In this document: positions 1 to 11,080 of the stretch, piece after piece
Position numbering within the stretch: position 1 is the first letter of the stretch
Layout of the letters: every line of letters starts with the position of its first letter
DNA from: Aquanectria penicillioides
Lineage: Eukaryota > Ascomycota > Sordariomycetes > Hypocreales > Nectriaceae
Reading direction: 5' to 3'
Assembly: GCA_003415625.1 (NCBI GenBank)
Contig: PYIU01000006.1
Location: forward strand, 4,092,001 to 4,156,000
Length of the DNA: 64,000 nucleotides
Program-made: the position numbers and the translations under genes
Notes under the pieces: generated by a model
The model's input: only the letters and a program-made list of their open reading frames with translations
What the model was told of the DNA's origin: nothing
Database searches by the model: none

Positions 1-770
1 ATACCGGGCAAATTGGCCATTTCGCTTCCATCAACGATGCTAGCGTTGTGATAAGGGCGCCAGTCGCGCTGGAACCGCGTTCTGGATATCCAGAGTGGCT
101 GGTAAAGTGAGAAACAAGGCAGTAGAGGTGGATATTTGACAACTTACGCCGCTTGACCTTTGGCTTCAAGTTCAAACACCAAATGCCCCTTTCGTGAATT
201 AGTTGAATGTCAACGCTGGAACTGGCGATTGCTTGCATCCCTCGATCCCGTTGTGCTTACCTTGTGTCCAGTAACCAGCTTCGACTCTGTTGGCTCTCCG
301 AAGATGATTGCCTCCCATTCAAGGCTCATGTCATTTGCAGCAAACATGCCGGCGCCGCCCTTCTCCTCTCCGACCACGAATAGGAAGCTAACATCCCCAC
401 CTTTCTCACTGACGTTTCCCGATTTTCTGAGTTCTTCCACGGCATAAAGCTGCGCTACAAGGGGACCCAAGTCGTCACATGCTCCTCGTCCGTAAATTAT
501 ATCCTCAAAGATCGTGCAGGGAATGTGCGGGGGAACAGTATCTATGTGCGAGCTGAGGCATATTCGAGTCTTTCTCTCGGATCCTAGATATGCGTAGATA
601 TTGTGACGCGTAGAGTCCGAGTTGATTGGAATTCGTTCCACTGTGTAGCCGAGGTCTTGGAGAGTCTTTTCCAGGAAAATGCCGATATCGAGTTCGACCT
701 CTGTGGTGGAATCAATGTTGATAAGGTTCACTAGCAGTTTGACGATGGGCAGATCTGTTTGAGAAGCCAT
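1..770 (-). CDS. M20-family metallopeptidase (ArgE/DapE-like), partial at left edge
   Basis: Zinc-dependent amidohydrolase or peptidase of the M20 family (acetylornithine deacetylase/carboxypeptidase type). Exon 1 spans 770-261 and starts at the ATG at 770. It carries the metal-site motif SSHIDTVPP (His75, Asp77), the bridging region GRGACDD (Asp99/100) and the catalytic GEEKGG (Glu135/136). Two introns keep frame: 260-189, then a 41-nt exon at 188-148, then intron 147-99. Exon 3 (98-1) encodes the dimerisation-domain motif HSGYP, as expected after the short exon GHLVFELEAKGQAA. The 3' end lies beyond the window. No signal peptide is seen, so it is probably cytosolic. It is divergent from the MFS exporter at 1642. 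Family assignment is firm; the substrate cannot be told. Confidence 0.9.
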
Positions 771-1641
771 ATTGTGGACATTGGTGCCTTTGAGGTTGTA
801 TTTTGAGGAAGAAAGTCTTTTAAGTATCCGACGCTTGTAGATCTACTGGCTGAAGGGACCGGATGCAGTTCCGACTAGGCCAAGGGTGTATACCACAAAG
901 TCTACCACATGACGTCTTTGCAACATTAGTTAGTGTCCTCTCGAACATACCTTTCTGCTTGGGCGATAGTAAAGTCTACATAAGGCCTGACTATGTGCAA
1001 GATGACCACTAGGCACTTGATCATCCAGCTCCTGTACCAAGCAAGATCTGAAGAGGCATACAACCAAATTACCTCGTAGACACGTCGCGACAGGAACCGC
1101 TGTGTACTATCAATTTCCACCTCTGTCCGTCTCTGTAGAGTCTATGCGTCTGCCAACTACCTTCTCCGAGGGAATCTTCCTTACTCTACTTACTCGTCCC
1201 TTCAAACAGCCAAGTTATCACGATACTTCTGATCAATTATAGGAGGAACGTTTTGACGTCGCAACAACATTCTGTTACCAACACCCACTCCATCACCAAA
1301 AAGAACATTCCACCTCGGATTCATGAGAATGCTGAATGACGTTGCACGAGAAAAGAGAGCAGAGGGCAGAGTCTAGGCAGAGACTGTCCCAACACTCTTA
1401 CTGGACACGTACCCCGCCGCTGCTCCTCACACACGTCATTTCGTGATTTAGCCGGCTCGTCTGGCATAAGCGCTTAGCAAATCGGGCATATGAACACGCC
1501 ATTCTTTTACGTATAGCGATGTGACATGCATTTTCGATGGGAAATAAATGTTGTATAAATGAAAGTGTCAAGTTCCTTCCTCGCTAGCACGTTTGATACC
1601 TTGTTGATTAGCCTCCACTCTCATCGTACACTTCTGAAACC
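771..1641. promoter_or_regulatory. Divergent intergenic region between M20 peptidase and MFS exporter
   Basis: About 870 bases that must hold the promoters of both flanking genes. A 64-codon open frame at 926-1120 on the minus strand has no family resemblance and is not called. A TATA-like TGTATAAAT lies around 1551-1559, some 85 bases before the exporter ATG. Confidence 0.4.
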
Positions 1642-3571
1642 ATGGCGTCGGAAACCATTGTTCAAGCATCGCAACCGGTTATCCTCCAACAGAGCGCTAG
1701 ACCATCGTTGCAAACGAGACCCGCCGAGGTATTTGATATTGAAGAGGATCAAAATGATCGCAACCAAGAAGACTTGGTTTATCCATCCGGGCCCAAGCTT
1801 TGGTCAACAATGGCATCACTTTGCATCGCCTGTTTTCTGAGCGGATTAGTGAGTTCTGATGGCCTTTGGATCAACTATAGAGTCTTTCCGTTCTTATCCC
1901 CCAATTGATGCCAAGTTCATCGTTTGAATAGGATGATGATGTGTGTTATTGACTAACAGAGGACAGGATCTCACTATTGTCGCAGTAGCCGTCCCAAGCC
2001 TCACCGACAAGTTCCAGACCATTGACGATATCGGCTGGTATTCGGCTGCCTAGTAAGAATTCTAGCTCCTACTGCCCTCAAACTACATGTCTAACAAATG
2101 GTATCATCTCAGTGGCATGACAATGAGTGCCTTTGTGTTTTTGTATTCCACCCACCTTACTCATTCATCCTAGCTAGTCTAACAGGTCGATAGTATTGGT
2201 GAAATATATGGTCTCTTTCGCATCAAGACAATCTTCCTCGTCGGAATTGTCATATTTGAGATTGGCGCCCTCACCTGCACGCTGGCACCCACATCTGCCA
2301 TCTTCATCCTTGGCCGCGCCATCACCGGACTCGGCCGCGGCGCGATCAACGGCGGCTTGTTCAAGCTTCTGCGCCATTCCTTTCCTCTCCCCAAACAGGC
2401 CCTCATGAACAGCATCCTCGGAGCCGTCCAAAGCGCTGGGCTGGTATCCGCACCTACTATTGGAGGGGTCCTGATTGACGCATTCTCTTGGAGAGCCTGT
2501 TTTGCGATCAATCTGCCCTTGGGAGCGCTTTGTATTCTCTTGACAGCCTATGGAGTGCACGATCCAGTTGTGAACCCAGCCCAGGAATTGCCACTGAAAG
2601 AGAAACTGAAGAAGATTCACGTGCTAGGAACGTTGTTGGTAGTGCCAGGTGTGACCTGCCTTCTCATGGCACTCCAATGGGGAGGAGTGAAATACGGTTG
2701 GGGAAGTTGGCAGATTATTCTCTTGCTTGTCTTCTGTTGCTTGTTTTTTATTGCCTTGGGCTTTTTGCAACATCGTCAAGGTGAACGTGCTTTCTTGCCC
2801 CCGAGGGTCTTAAAGCAGCGGAGTATTCTTGCAGGAATGTGGTTTTCAGCATGCTGCGAAGGTGTTCTCGCAGTCACAGAGTACTACATGTCCATTTACT
2901 TCCAGGGAGTTCGAGGCTACTCAGCATCTCGATCAGGCCTACTCGCCCTTCCAATGGTTGGTGGTCTAACAGTTGCGCTAATCATGTCTGGGATTGGCAT
3001 CACATTGCTCGGATATTACTACCGTAAGCACTCTGCAGGAATCTTGGTTCTGTATATGCTGACATTGCGTCTAGCTTTTATGCTGGCTAGTAGTATTTTA
3101 GCACCCATCGCCTCTGGATTGCTAACCACCCTAAGCCTTGGAGAACAGATCGGTAAAGCAGTTGGGCTCCTTACCTTCCTCGGTGCGGCAGTTGGACTAG
3201 GCCTTCAAGGTCCTCAAATCGCTCTGCAAGCAGTGTTATCTATCGAAGATGTGTCCATCGGAGGTGCAATTATCAACTTTGGTTCCGGGATGGGCGGGGC
3301 CTTGTGGATTTGCGCTTCGGCAACATTATTCCAAAGCCGTCTTGTCGATGAGATTCAGGCCACGTCGCCAGGAGTCAATGTCACAGCTGTAACGAAAGCC
3401 GGACTTTCAGAATTACGCGAATCCATTGGGCCAGAAAGATTGGAAAGCGTGCTTGCTGGATACGAAAATGCCATTGTGCAGACTTTGTACATTCCATTGG
3501 GTTTGGCTCTGCTTACAATCCTTGGATCTGTCGCTATGGAGAGAAAATCCATCAAGAAGAAGCAATCTTGA
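1642..3571 (+). CDS. MFS drug/toxin exporter (DHA2, 14-TM type)
   Basis: Membrane proton antiporter of the major facilitator superfamily, of the DHA2 type that exports drugs or secondary metabolites. The spliced model has five exons (1642-1848, 1967-2052, 2113-2134, 2186-3023, 3075-3571) and gives 549 residues, normal for the family. Joining the 22-nt exon 3 gives AAYGMTMSAFVDSIGEIYGLF, which matches the family TM2 region in length. A hydrophilic tail of about 50 residues precedes TM1. The motif-C region reads SAPTIGGVLIDAFSWRACF. The last intron (3024-3074, 51 nt) is a multiple of three without stops, so it could be read through; removing it restores GYYYPFMLASSIL. No biosynthetic cluster is adjacent, so the substrate is unknown. 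Confidence 0.9.
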
Positions 3572-3706
3572 ATTGGTTTCTGTATCTTGGAATCAATTCT
3601 TTTGACAAACATTTATGTGGTGTGACCCGATGGTGGTTGACATAGAAGCGATAGAGTCCACCCTGCTCTTTCGAGGTTATCTGCATTTCTAACAAAGACT
3701 AGACAT

Positions 3707-5474
3707 TTAGCTAATGTCCGAATTCAAATAATTCAGCCAGGCATGTGATCCCCCAATCCAATTCAAAGCATTGTCTTGTCTGCTTTCCGCAAGGCCTTCT
3801 AGAAAACCAATCTGGCGTTGAAATTGCTCCCGCAGAGGCGTCCCAATCTCGGAGAGATCGCATATAGACCGGGCAATCACGAGAGAAGTACCTCCGGTCT
3901 TGAAAGGAAAGTTGCTTATGTCTTTTAAAGCTTCGGTCCAAAAGTTCAATGCCACGGGCCGATTGCCTTCAATATGGTGCAGCTTCGCCAGAATGATGGA
4001 TGAACGCAACTTCTCAAACTTTGTCGGGTTAGGACGGGATCGGATTTTGACACAAATCTCCTTTGCGCGCTCAGAATGGTCATCTTGAGCAAACAGCGCT
4101 TCTGCGAGCGCTAGTTGCAGAAGTGATTTCCTAGAACAAATAGTGTTGTTCGTTTCTTGCCGAGCAATTTCTCGTTCAAGGTGAGTTTGTGCATTAGAAG
4201 GATGTCCAAGGTCACGCAAGGTATCGGCAAGATCGCAAACTAGATCCCTTTTGCACTCATCAAAAACGAGTCCGGGACATTGCTCTATTTTCGTTTGCGC
4301 ATTCCTGAAGTGCTCACAAGCTTGGTCCCATTTGCCCTCCATTCGCCGAATTCTCCCCAACATCATCTGTATCCGAAAGAGTACTACCTCTTCAGCTTGG
4401 GACGCCAACTGGCCGAGCGGCTCCCAAGCACTGAGAATTTCCGTTGCCCTTGAGAGATTCTCGACCTGAATCTCGTTTAGAGCGCGTTGGATGATTGTCA
4501 GCCCGATAGCCGAGTGAAGCCTTTGATCGATAGGGTGCGATGCCTGGCCCCGCTCAAGATTGTCCAAAGTTGCATTGGCATCATTCAGCTGGTCGGTAAT
4601 CCTATTTATAATACATTCTGACTGCGCGATACGATAATGGTGATATTGGGAATCAAGACCTTGTGCTGCTTTATTCGCCCAATCTACCACAGACCGCTTC
4701 CATCTTACCTTTGGAAATCTGGATGCCTCAACAAGAGCCAACGCGATTTGGTCTCTATGATTTAGAGAGAAGTCTTCAAACCCGCCAGAAAACGGTTGCA
4801 GGGTGTGCTCGAGATGCGGGAGGTATAATTTTGTCGTAGGCGTGCTGCATTCAAGTCAGATCAAGCTAGGTACCACATCGTACAACCCACACTGGTTCGA
4901 GATACTGCCACGGGATTGCCCTGCATGTAAAAACCAATGCTTGGAGGTGCCAAACTATCCGATTTTGCGGAGGCAGAATAAGCCAGATATTACTGGCAAA
5001 GGCTTCATTTACAGTGTATAAATAGCCAGGTGTCATGGAGTCGGGGGCTTCCGACAACGCCGAACATTGGAGCAACTCCTCTAACGCGCGGTTTAGTCTT
5101 TGGCTGTCGGAGATCAATTGTACCAAGCCGTTAGAGAGACCAGTTTGGAGTGAATCACTCTTATCAACGTCACCTATGGTGCTCCAACGTCGTCGAGGTG
5201 TACATCCACGGATGAGAAGGTCCAAGGGGATCTTCTCGGAGACATTGAATAAAGATAAAAGGACGAACAAGCTCTTGGCATCTTCAGATGTATTATTTAG
5301 AGGTCCTGGAAAAGTAATAGACACAAAATTCAGGAGCGAAGGCTGCGGTGCATCGAGGTTGCTCTGAGGACTCTGCATGGTGGGAACGATATAGCAGCGA
5401 ATTAGTGTGGACAGAGTTGCCAGCCCTACCACAACACGACTGAGCTGATGGAACGCGATGTGGTATTGCGGCAA
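3707..5474 (-). CDS. NLR-like C-terminal half with TPR-type helices
   Basis: Two exons (5474-4891 and 4844-3707) give a 573-residue model; the 46-nt intron has donor GTGGGT and acceptor GCAG. The N-terminal part contains LFVLLSLF and DLLIRGCTPRRRW, which resembles the winged-helix segment after the nucleotide-binding domain of fungal STAND/NLR proteins. The rest is alpha-helical with TPR-like spacing (for example KWDQACEHFRNAQ and LADTLRDLGHPSNAQTHL). No P-loop, Walker B or effector domain is visible upstream on the same strand. It is either a truncated NLR remnant or a stand-alone TPR protein. The ORF itself is unbroken. The start at 5474 is the first in-frame ATG and is uncertain. Confidence 0.6.
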
Positions 5475-6282
5475 TATAGGAAAAATGGATTAGGATGTCA
5501 TTCAATGATGAGGATGCGATCATCCTAGACTTCGTACGGGCAGGTCATTTGATGGAATGACGAAATGAACGGCCGCAAAGCAGAACGGCGGGGAAACGGC
5601 GCATTTGTGTCCAACAACCTGACTAAGATAGATTCTCGCCCCAGAGTCAAGTCAAGCCAATCAGCTGTCAGCCTATCACGGCCTGAAGCGAGTGTAGAGG
5701 AAAACATTGGCTGCAGTTAGTCACATGAAATCAGCTACTGCTTTTGGACGGATTAGGATCTATGTAGCAGGTGGCTGACATACATAGTACAATATTCCCA
5801 GGCTATAAGTCTGGTCTCTTTGCTTCCGAGAATAAGTTTCAACCGCGCAACAAGCAACTCCAACCTGACGTTGATGGTATTATGGCATGAATGTTGCTAC
5901 ACCGAGTTCTCCATATGCAGGGCAACAGGGCTGGCTCATGGAAATGTGCAATGCTTTGTCTAGAATAGAGACTGAGCCAGTAAATTCTAAGCAGTGGCTG
6001 GCCTCTTGCATTTATGCTTGATGCAAGAACCAACCGACTCACAGCAAAGTACAAAAAGTTAGATGCATAGATCAATAAATGTGTCACCGAAGAATACGTT
6101 GTGAAATCTATTCTCGCTACTGAAGCCAGCAGTACAAGCGAATGACTTGCCAGAAACCATTATGCATCCCATTTTACCATGCTATTCGAGGTACAAATAC
6201 AGCAGCGTTCTTGCAACGCAGGAGCCAGCCTCTCCAGTTCAGGTTCCTTTGAGATTTTCAAATCCTTACTTTGCCCAGAAAA
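5475..6282. other. Intergenic stretch, no gene recognised
   Basis: About 800 bases upstream of the NLR-like gene and downstream of the WSC gene. Short open frames at 5525-5707 and 5839-6087 (minus) show no family similarity. If the NLR-like gene lost its nucleotide-binding half, its remnants would be expected here, but I see none. Confidence 0.3.
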
Positions 6283-6939
6283 CTAGCGTCTGTCACCGAA
6301 AATCAACTTCTTGAGTCCGGTGAGATAGCGAGGCCTCAAAGACATGGCGTTGCTGGTCGCGGTGGTGGTTTGCGCGGCGCTCTGGCTCGGGGTTGATGCG
6401 GCGGTTGATGAGTCGCCTGACGGAGTAGTGGGAGTTCCGGTTGTCATTGTACTCGAGAGTGCAACTGATGATGCCTTGTCTGTACCAGATGCCGGACGGG
6501 CGCTGGCAGTTGTCGACGAGCTCGCCGAATCCATGTTGTCCACATCAAGCTTCTTGCCAGTGTTGAAAATGGAGTAGTAGCCATCGAGGCCGCCGCACGC
6601 CTCATTGTCGTAGCCAGGGCAGGGATAGTTGCAGTTGCTGTCGCTAACCACATCGCTCTTGGGCGGGTAGACCATGCCGCAGTAGCAGTCGGTGGCATGA
6701 AGTCCCATGACGTAGTAGTTCTTGGCCTGGCAGTGCTCCCAGCAAGCGCCGGAGGACACGAAGCTGACGCCCTTTGCGACAGTGAGGTTTCCACCGGATT
6801 TGTAGCATCCGTGAGACGTGAGTTGGTTGAGCACAGGGGTTCGGGAAGGCGACTGCGACGGCGCGTTGTCGGAAGTCTTGGTGGCGGCGTAGGCCCCAGC
6901 GAACTGGGCAGCCAGGGCGAAGACGGTGGCGGGCTTCAT
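6283..6939 (-). CDS. Secreted WSC-domain protein
   Basis: Intronless, 218 residues. A signal peptide (residues 1-19, MKPATVFALAAQFAGAYAA) precedes a single WSC carbohydrate-binding domain at about 41-126, with the eight expected cysteines (45, 66, 70, 85, 87, 103, 107, 115) and the motifs CYCG and NYPCPG. A Ser/Thr/Ala-rich, presumably O-glycosylated stretch follows (about 136-196). Known WSC stress sensors then have a transmembrane helix; this one ends in a short basic tail (LTGLKKLIFGDRR) with no hydrophobic span and no GPI signal. It therefore looks secreted or wall-bound rather than a membrane sensor. Binding to beta-glucan or another wall glycan is inferred from the domain. Confidence 0.88.
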   Translation of the reverse strand: MKPATVFALAAQFAGAYAATKTSDNAPSQSPSRTPVLNQLTSHGCYKSGGNLTVAKGVSFVSSGACWEHCQAKNYYVMGLHATDCYCGMVYPPKSDVVSDSNCNYPCPGYDNEACGGLDGYYSIFNTGKKLDVDNMDSASSSTTASARPASGTDKASSVALSSTMTTGTPTTPSGDSSTAASTPSQSAAQTTTATSNAMSLRPRYLTGLKKLIFGDRR

Positions 6940-8134
6940 GATGCTTGAGGAGTAGACGAGGCTCTTGGCGATAGCCGTGCAGTAACGACAGTGAGGAAGG
7001 AGACTTTGGACGGAGGTTGGAAAGGGTTATTAAATCCGGCTTGTCGCGGAGGCAAAGAAGAAGACAGGCAGAACAAGGCTGAAAATATACGATGTAACTA
7101 CTCGGTACGGGGGTCCGCGGAGAGGAGTGGGCAGTGCTGGCGTGCAAGGTCCACAAGCGGGACGCAAAAGGAAGCGACCGAAATTTGGAAAATCCTTTGC
7201 AGGGGTTGTGAGGTGTTGTTTTTGTTTTGCTTGCTTGTTCCCCTGCGTCATTCTGTTGCATCCAAATGGCCCGGTGCTCCGGCCTGGGTTCCCCGTGGAT
7301 GAAGAAGCCAACAGCCTTGTCGATGGACTCTGGAGCCGTGAGAGACGAGTTTGCGAGTTTCATTCATTGGCTGATCCATCTCGTCTTGTAACTCGACTCT
7401 ATTTCCATCCGCCCAGCCTGCCGGGATGCCAACGCCGTCTCGTGAGGCCCGCGCGTCCGTGATGTTTCAAACGCGGACACACCAATATCAAGTGGATTAT
7501 TTGTGGGGATGAGCCAATGTCACTTGGTTGGCTCGTTCGTCTACTCACCTACAATTTGCATTGTCTCGCCTCCATCCATCGCCATCCATTGCGGCGGGAC
7601 GATGAAGGATGAAACAGTGGGCTCCTGGCTTCACAGCTGTGCCACAAGTTAACAATACAAAAGATTAGGTGCTGATCCACGTCCCCAAACGTCGACAGAA
7701 CCAACTAACCAGATTCCATTACGGAGTACTCGTGATTCATGCAGGGATCATTAGACCTGCATCCTCTGGCACCTTTGCGTCGTCGATAAATGGAGGGTTT
7801 TGCTTCACAGCGACCCAGCTTGAGGCGCAGCTGCATGCAAGCAGCCTCGAATTTGCATCCTCCAAGCCATCTAGAGAATTTAGTTGATGAGCGGGTTTAT
7901 TGGCCAGAGCCAAATTTAGCTACCGACAGAGCTGAAAATGGGCATCCCCGCAGCAGACAAGACTCACAATCACACGTAGAGGAGACGGTACCATGAGGCA
8001 TCGTGATCGAAGATGGTGTTGCGTGAATCCATCTGCACAGGATAATCTTTTCTGCTGGCTACATGAAGAAAAGAGGAAATGGAAACAACAACTCTCAACA
8101 CCGACACATTATCCGTCCCACATTTGTAATACCC
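6940..8134. other. Intergenic stretch upstream of the WSC gene
   Basis: About 1.2 kb. It should contain the WSC gene promoter (6940 upward) and the terminator of the gene ending at 8135. Overlapping frames on both strands between 6990 and 7460 are contradictory and resemble no known protein, so none is called. Confidence 0.3.
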
Positions 8135-9887
8135 TCAAGGAGTAAACCCTTGCTTGGCCATGGCCTGCTCCAGTTGGTTCACAGACTGCTGCACCTCTGC
8201 GTCCGTTGGCAGATTTACAACGATAAAGTACAGCACATCCTCCTGCATCAGCTTCCTGATGATGCCCTTTTTCTGTCGCCTGCCATGCATGTTTCTGCGA
8301 GGAGGTCTCGGCGCTCGGCCTCGAGCCACCCTCCTCTCGTTCTTGCGCTCCCACCTGGCCATTCTCCTCTTGTTTCTCCTCTCGGCCGGGTTTACGGCGC
8401 CGCCTGTCAACAGCGAGATGAGCGACCCGCTGTTGGCTGCATGGTTCGGGTCTGAGTAGCGCGAGTGGAACTGCTGGCGCGAAGACGAGGGAACAGCCAA
8501 GGCAGAGCCCTGGTGATCAGCTTCGTAGACGGCCTGGGCCTTGCGGTCAAAGTAGTCCTGTACAAACTCGCCCGCGCCTTTCCACTTGTCCTTCGTGCCC
8601 GACTTGGCCGGCTCCTTGCCTTTGCCATCGGCGCTCAGGTCCTTCTGAGCAGCTCGGTCGAGGTCAGGGTACACCAAAGCCGCAGCCTCGGGCAGCTCAA
8701 CTTGAGTATATGTCTTGCCGTTGGTCAATCGAATATTCTGGAGATTCTTCTTCATCGCAGTCATTTCCGGATCGGGGTTGCTGAACTTGGCCGCAGTCTG
8801 GTTAATATCAAGCCTCTCAGATTTGAACAGTGCTGCTCCCAACGTGCTGGACAGGCGAGTAAGCGGGCCGCCCTGTTGTTGGCCAGGAAGCTCATCCTTG
8901 AATGTCATGACCATGGCGAACAAGCCGCGTGGCATGAGCAGATCTTGGTTGACACGGTCAAGGAACGTGTTTCGTCGGTAACGAGATTGGAGCTCCTTGG
9001 CCGTGCCGGCAACGACAGAAACAATGGTAGACACGATCTGGGTTGCAGCTTCGGGCACAAAACCCACTACGTTGGCCGCGATGAAGACGACGTCAATCCA
9101 AGGGTCGGCCTGCAAAATAAAACAAGTCAGTTTGCCAAGTGCTCAACAATGGGATAAATGCGCGTATAATGACCTTGCTTGCTCCCTCCCAGTCGGACAT
9201 GAATTTCAAAAATACATCCTGCCCAATGCCGCAGTCCTGCAAGATTGGCGCATACGCTCTCACAAATCCACGGCTCTTGTTCCTTGGTCGCCGTTGCGGG
9301 ACGATGACAGGACATGGAAGGCGCTGGATTGGGACAGGCGGCGGGCCGGCCATCTGCACCAGTGCGTGGACCAGATTATCTTCTTTCTTCCCCTTGATCT
9401 CCTCGGAGTCGTCGGACGAGGGCATCATGGCCGCTTCCGAGGCCTCATATGTTGGTGGCGCCACACGCTCGGCCATCTCGTCCAGCTCCCATGCGGCTTC
9501 GTCTGCAGCGAACTCATCGTCTGTTGAGTCGTCATCATCTTTGTCGTCGTCTGCGTAGCCGGCTTCCTGCGCCTTGGATCGATGCTTCTCGCCAGCCGAG
9601 TCGGGGCTAAGGTGGTGTTTGGACCGGTATTTCTCCTCGGCTTCAGTGGCTTGCCCCGTGCTAATTAGCTCTCGGGCGTAGGCCGGATCGGCCTCGACGT
9701 ACTCGGGTGGTGCATCGGCGACTGGACGGGCCGAGGACGAGCCTTGGCTTGCATTATTTGGGTTCGGAGAAGGCGAGCGGCCGGATTGGGAGCGGTTTCG
9801 GTGGTGGTGGATAGCTTCGGAAGCAAGGCCGATGCCAGACCCGATTAACTTGACGATTATGCCCATTATCACAGGAACAGGACACAA
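8135..9887 (-). CDS. Conserved fungal protein of unknown function
   Basis: Two exons (9887-9174 and 9109-8135, intron 64 nt) give 562 residues. The N-terminus has a short hydrophobic Gly/Ile-rich segment (IMGIIVKLIGSGIGLASEA) followed by disordered Ser/Pro/Asn sequence. A strongly acidic patch (DDDKDDDDSTDDEF) lies near residue 120. The conserved-looking core begins around the splice junction (FLKFMSDWEGASK/ADPWIDVVFIAANVVGFVPEAATQIVSTIVSVVAGTA) and includes LQSRYRRNTFLD and LMPRGLFAMVMTF. The C-terminal third is very basic (around RRNKRRMARWERKNERRVARGR) and ends in a short globular piece. I recall unannotated ascomycete proteins with this core but no function. The hydrophobic part suggests membrane association; the charge segregation suggests a scaffold. 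Both are inferences. Confidence 0.8.
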
Positions 9888-11080
9888 GGCTGACGGAGTG
9901 GGGGAGGGGCAATGCCAAGTCCTTGTTGCATCGGGAGCATCGCCATCTAAATACGAATATTGACTGGCATCTCTCTGAGGGCTCTCTCAGCAAAGAGATG
10001 CCGGTTTGCCGATTACTCTGCCCTGTGAAACACCGGGGTCATCACCGTGCATATGGACTTCTTGTCAGCAGTAACCGCAATAGGTAGCGAGCTCAACACA
10101 TCAGCTTTCAACCGAATGAGCCTTAAGTGGGTCAGACAGACAGATTTCGGAATTGCGCGTCAGTGTAGAAGAATTCTCAATAGAGCCCGTGACGATTTGA
10201 AATAAGCTTAGAGGTAAGTAAGTGAAGGCGAATTTCTCCCTTTAGATGTCGACGACTCGCAACACGAATTCTTGTCGCAGCTTTGGCATCCCGTGTCCGT
10301 CTGGCCCTGGTCATACGTTGGATCCACGTACCAGCCTCCAGTACGGAGTACTCTAGCCTCAACCAACATTCCCTTGCTGAAATCCGGCCATTAGTAAAGG
10401 TTATGTTGAAGCTCAGATCATAACACGGTCATGATTAGCGAACATCCGATCATACAAGTTTACTGACAACTGTTGTGTTTTCACCACTGTTTCTGAATTG
10501 CCCGCAGTTCTGCGCTAGTATTCTGCTCAAAGGCCATCACGACAGCCTGTAAAGATTATCATTTTTAGAGCATCTTCACCATTGGAGAGCATTCAATTTA
10601 TTTTATTATATAGTCCTTCTGCAATTCTATGCGTCCAGGTTCGAGTGTTACAAGCTAGAGTGGAAGTTGAAGCAGACAAGCTCTTATGAGGAGCGAAACG
10701 GGCCCTTGTGTTCTAGGTTATCACTTATCCAGCCATCCGCAGACTCAGGCATCCGACCATCTAGTCATAGATACTTCTATTCAAAACACTGTGCCGACAA
10801 GATTCGGTATTTAGTCAAAAGTTGACAAACCCTCATTCCGTGGCAGAAAGTGGCCATACTGCCTCATTTTACCGCCTAATTATGCACGCCGTCGTTGGCT
10901 TGGCTATCATACCGCGGTTATGAAATCAGGCTCTGGCAATACACGTCTTTCAGCCTTACAAATCGGGGCATGGGCTGTTCTAAATAGGTACAATTCATTT
11001 TCCCCGCTCATTAGCCAATGCTAAATCCCGCAACGCACCACACAGTGACCAAAATAGCCAGCCATTGCTGAGATGAAAAC
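9888..11080. other. Divergent intergenic region, no gene recognised
   Basis: About 1.2 kb between the unknown-function gene and the CorA-type gene, which diverge, so both promoters lie here. The part around 10590-10640 is AT-rich. No open frame with family similarity and no RNA gene was found. Confidence 0.3.

Noticed and set aside
926..1120. 64-codon minus-strand open frame in the first intergenic region
   Set aside because: No family resemblance and no supporting splice partners; it lies in a divergent promoter region.
6644..7363. 239-codon minus-strand open frame overlapping the WSC gene
   Set aside because: It reads the WSC coding sequence in another frame and extends into the 5' region; the WSC frame has all domain cysteines.
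8465..9157. 230-codon plus-strand open frame
   Set aside because: Antisense shadow of the conserved two-exon gene at 8135-9887, whose splice and composition are convincing.
10621..10660. Possible tRNA B-box (GGTTCGAGT)
   Set aside because: The box is incomplete (no following CC), and no A box or cloverleaf could be built around it.
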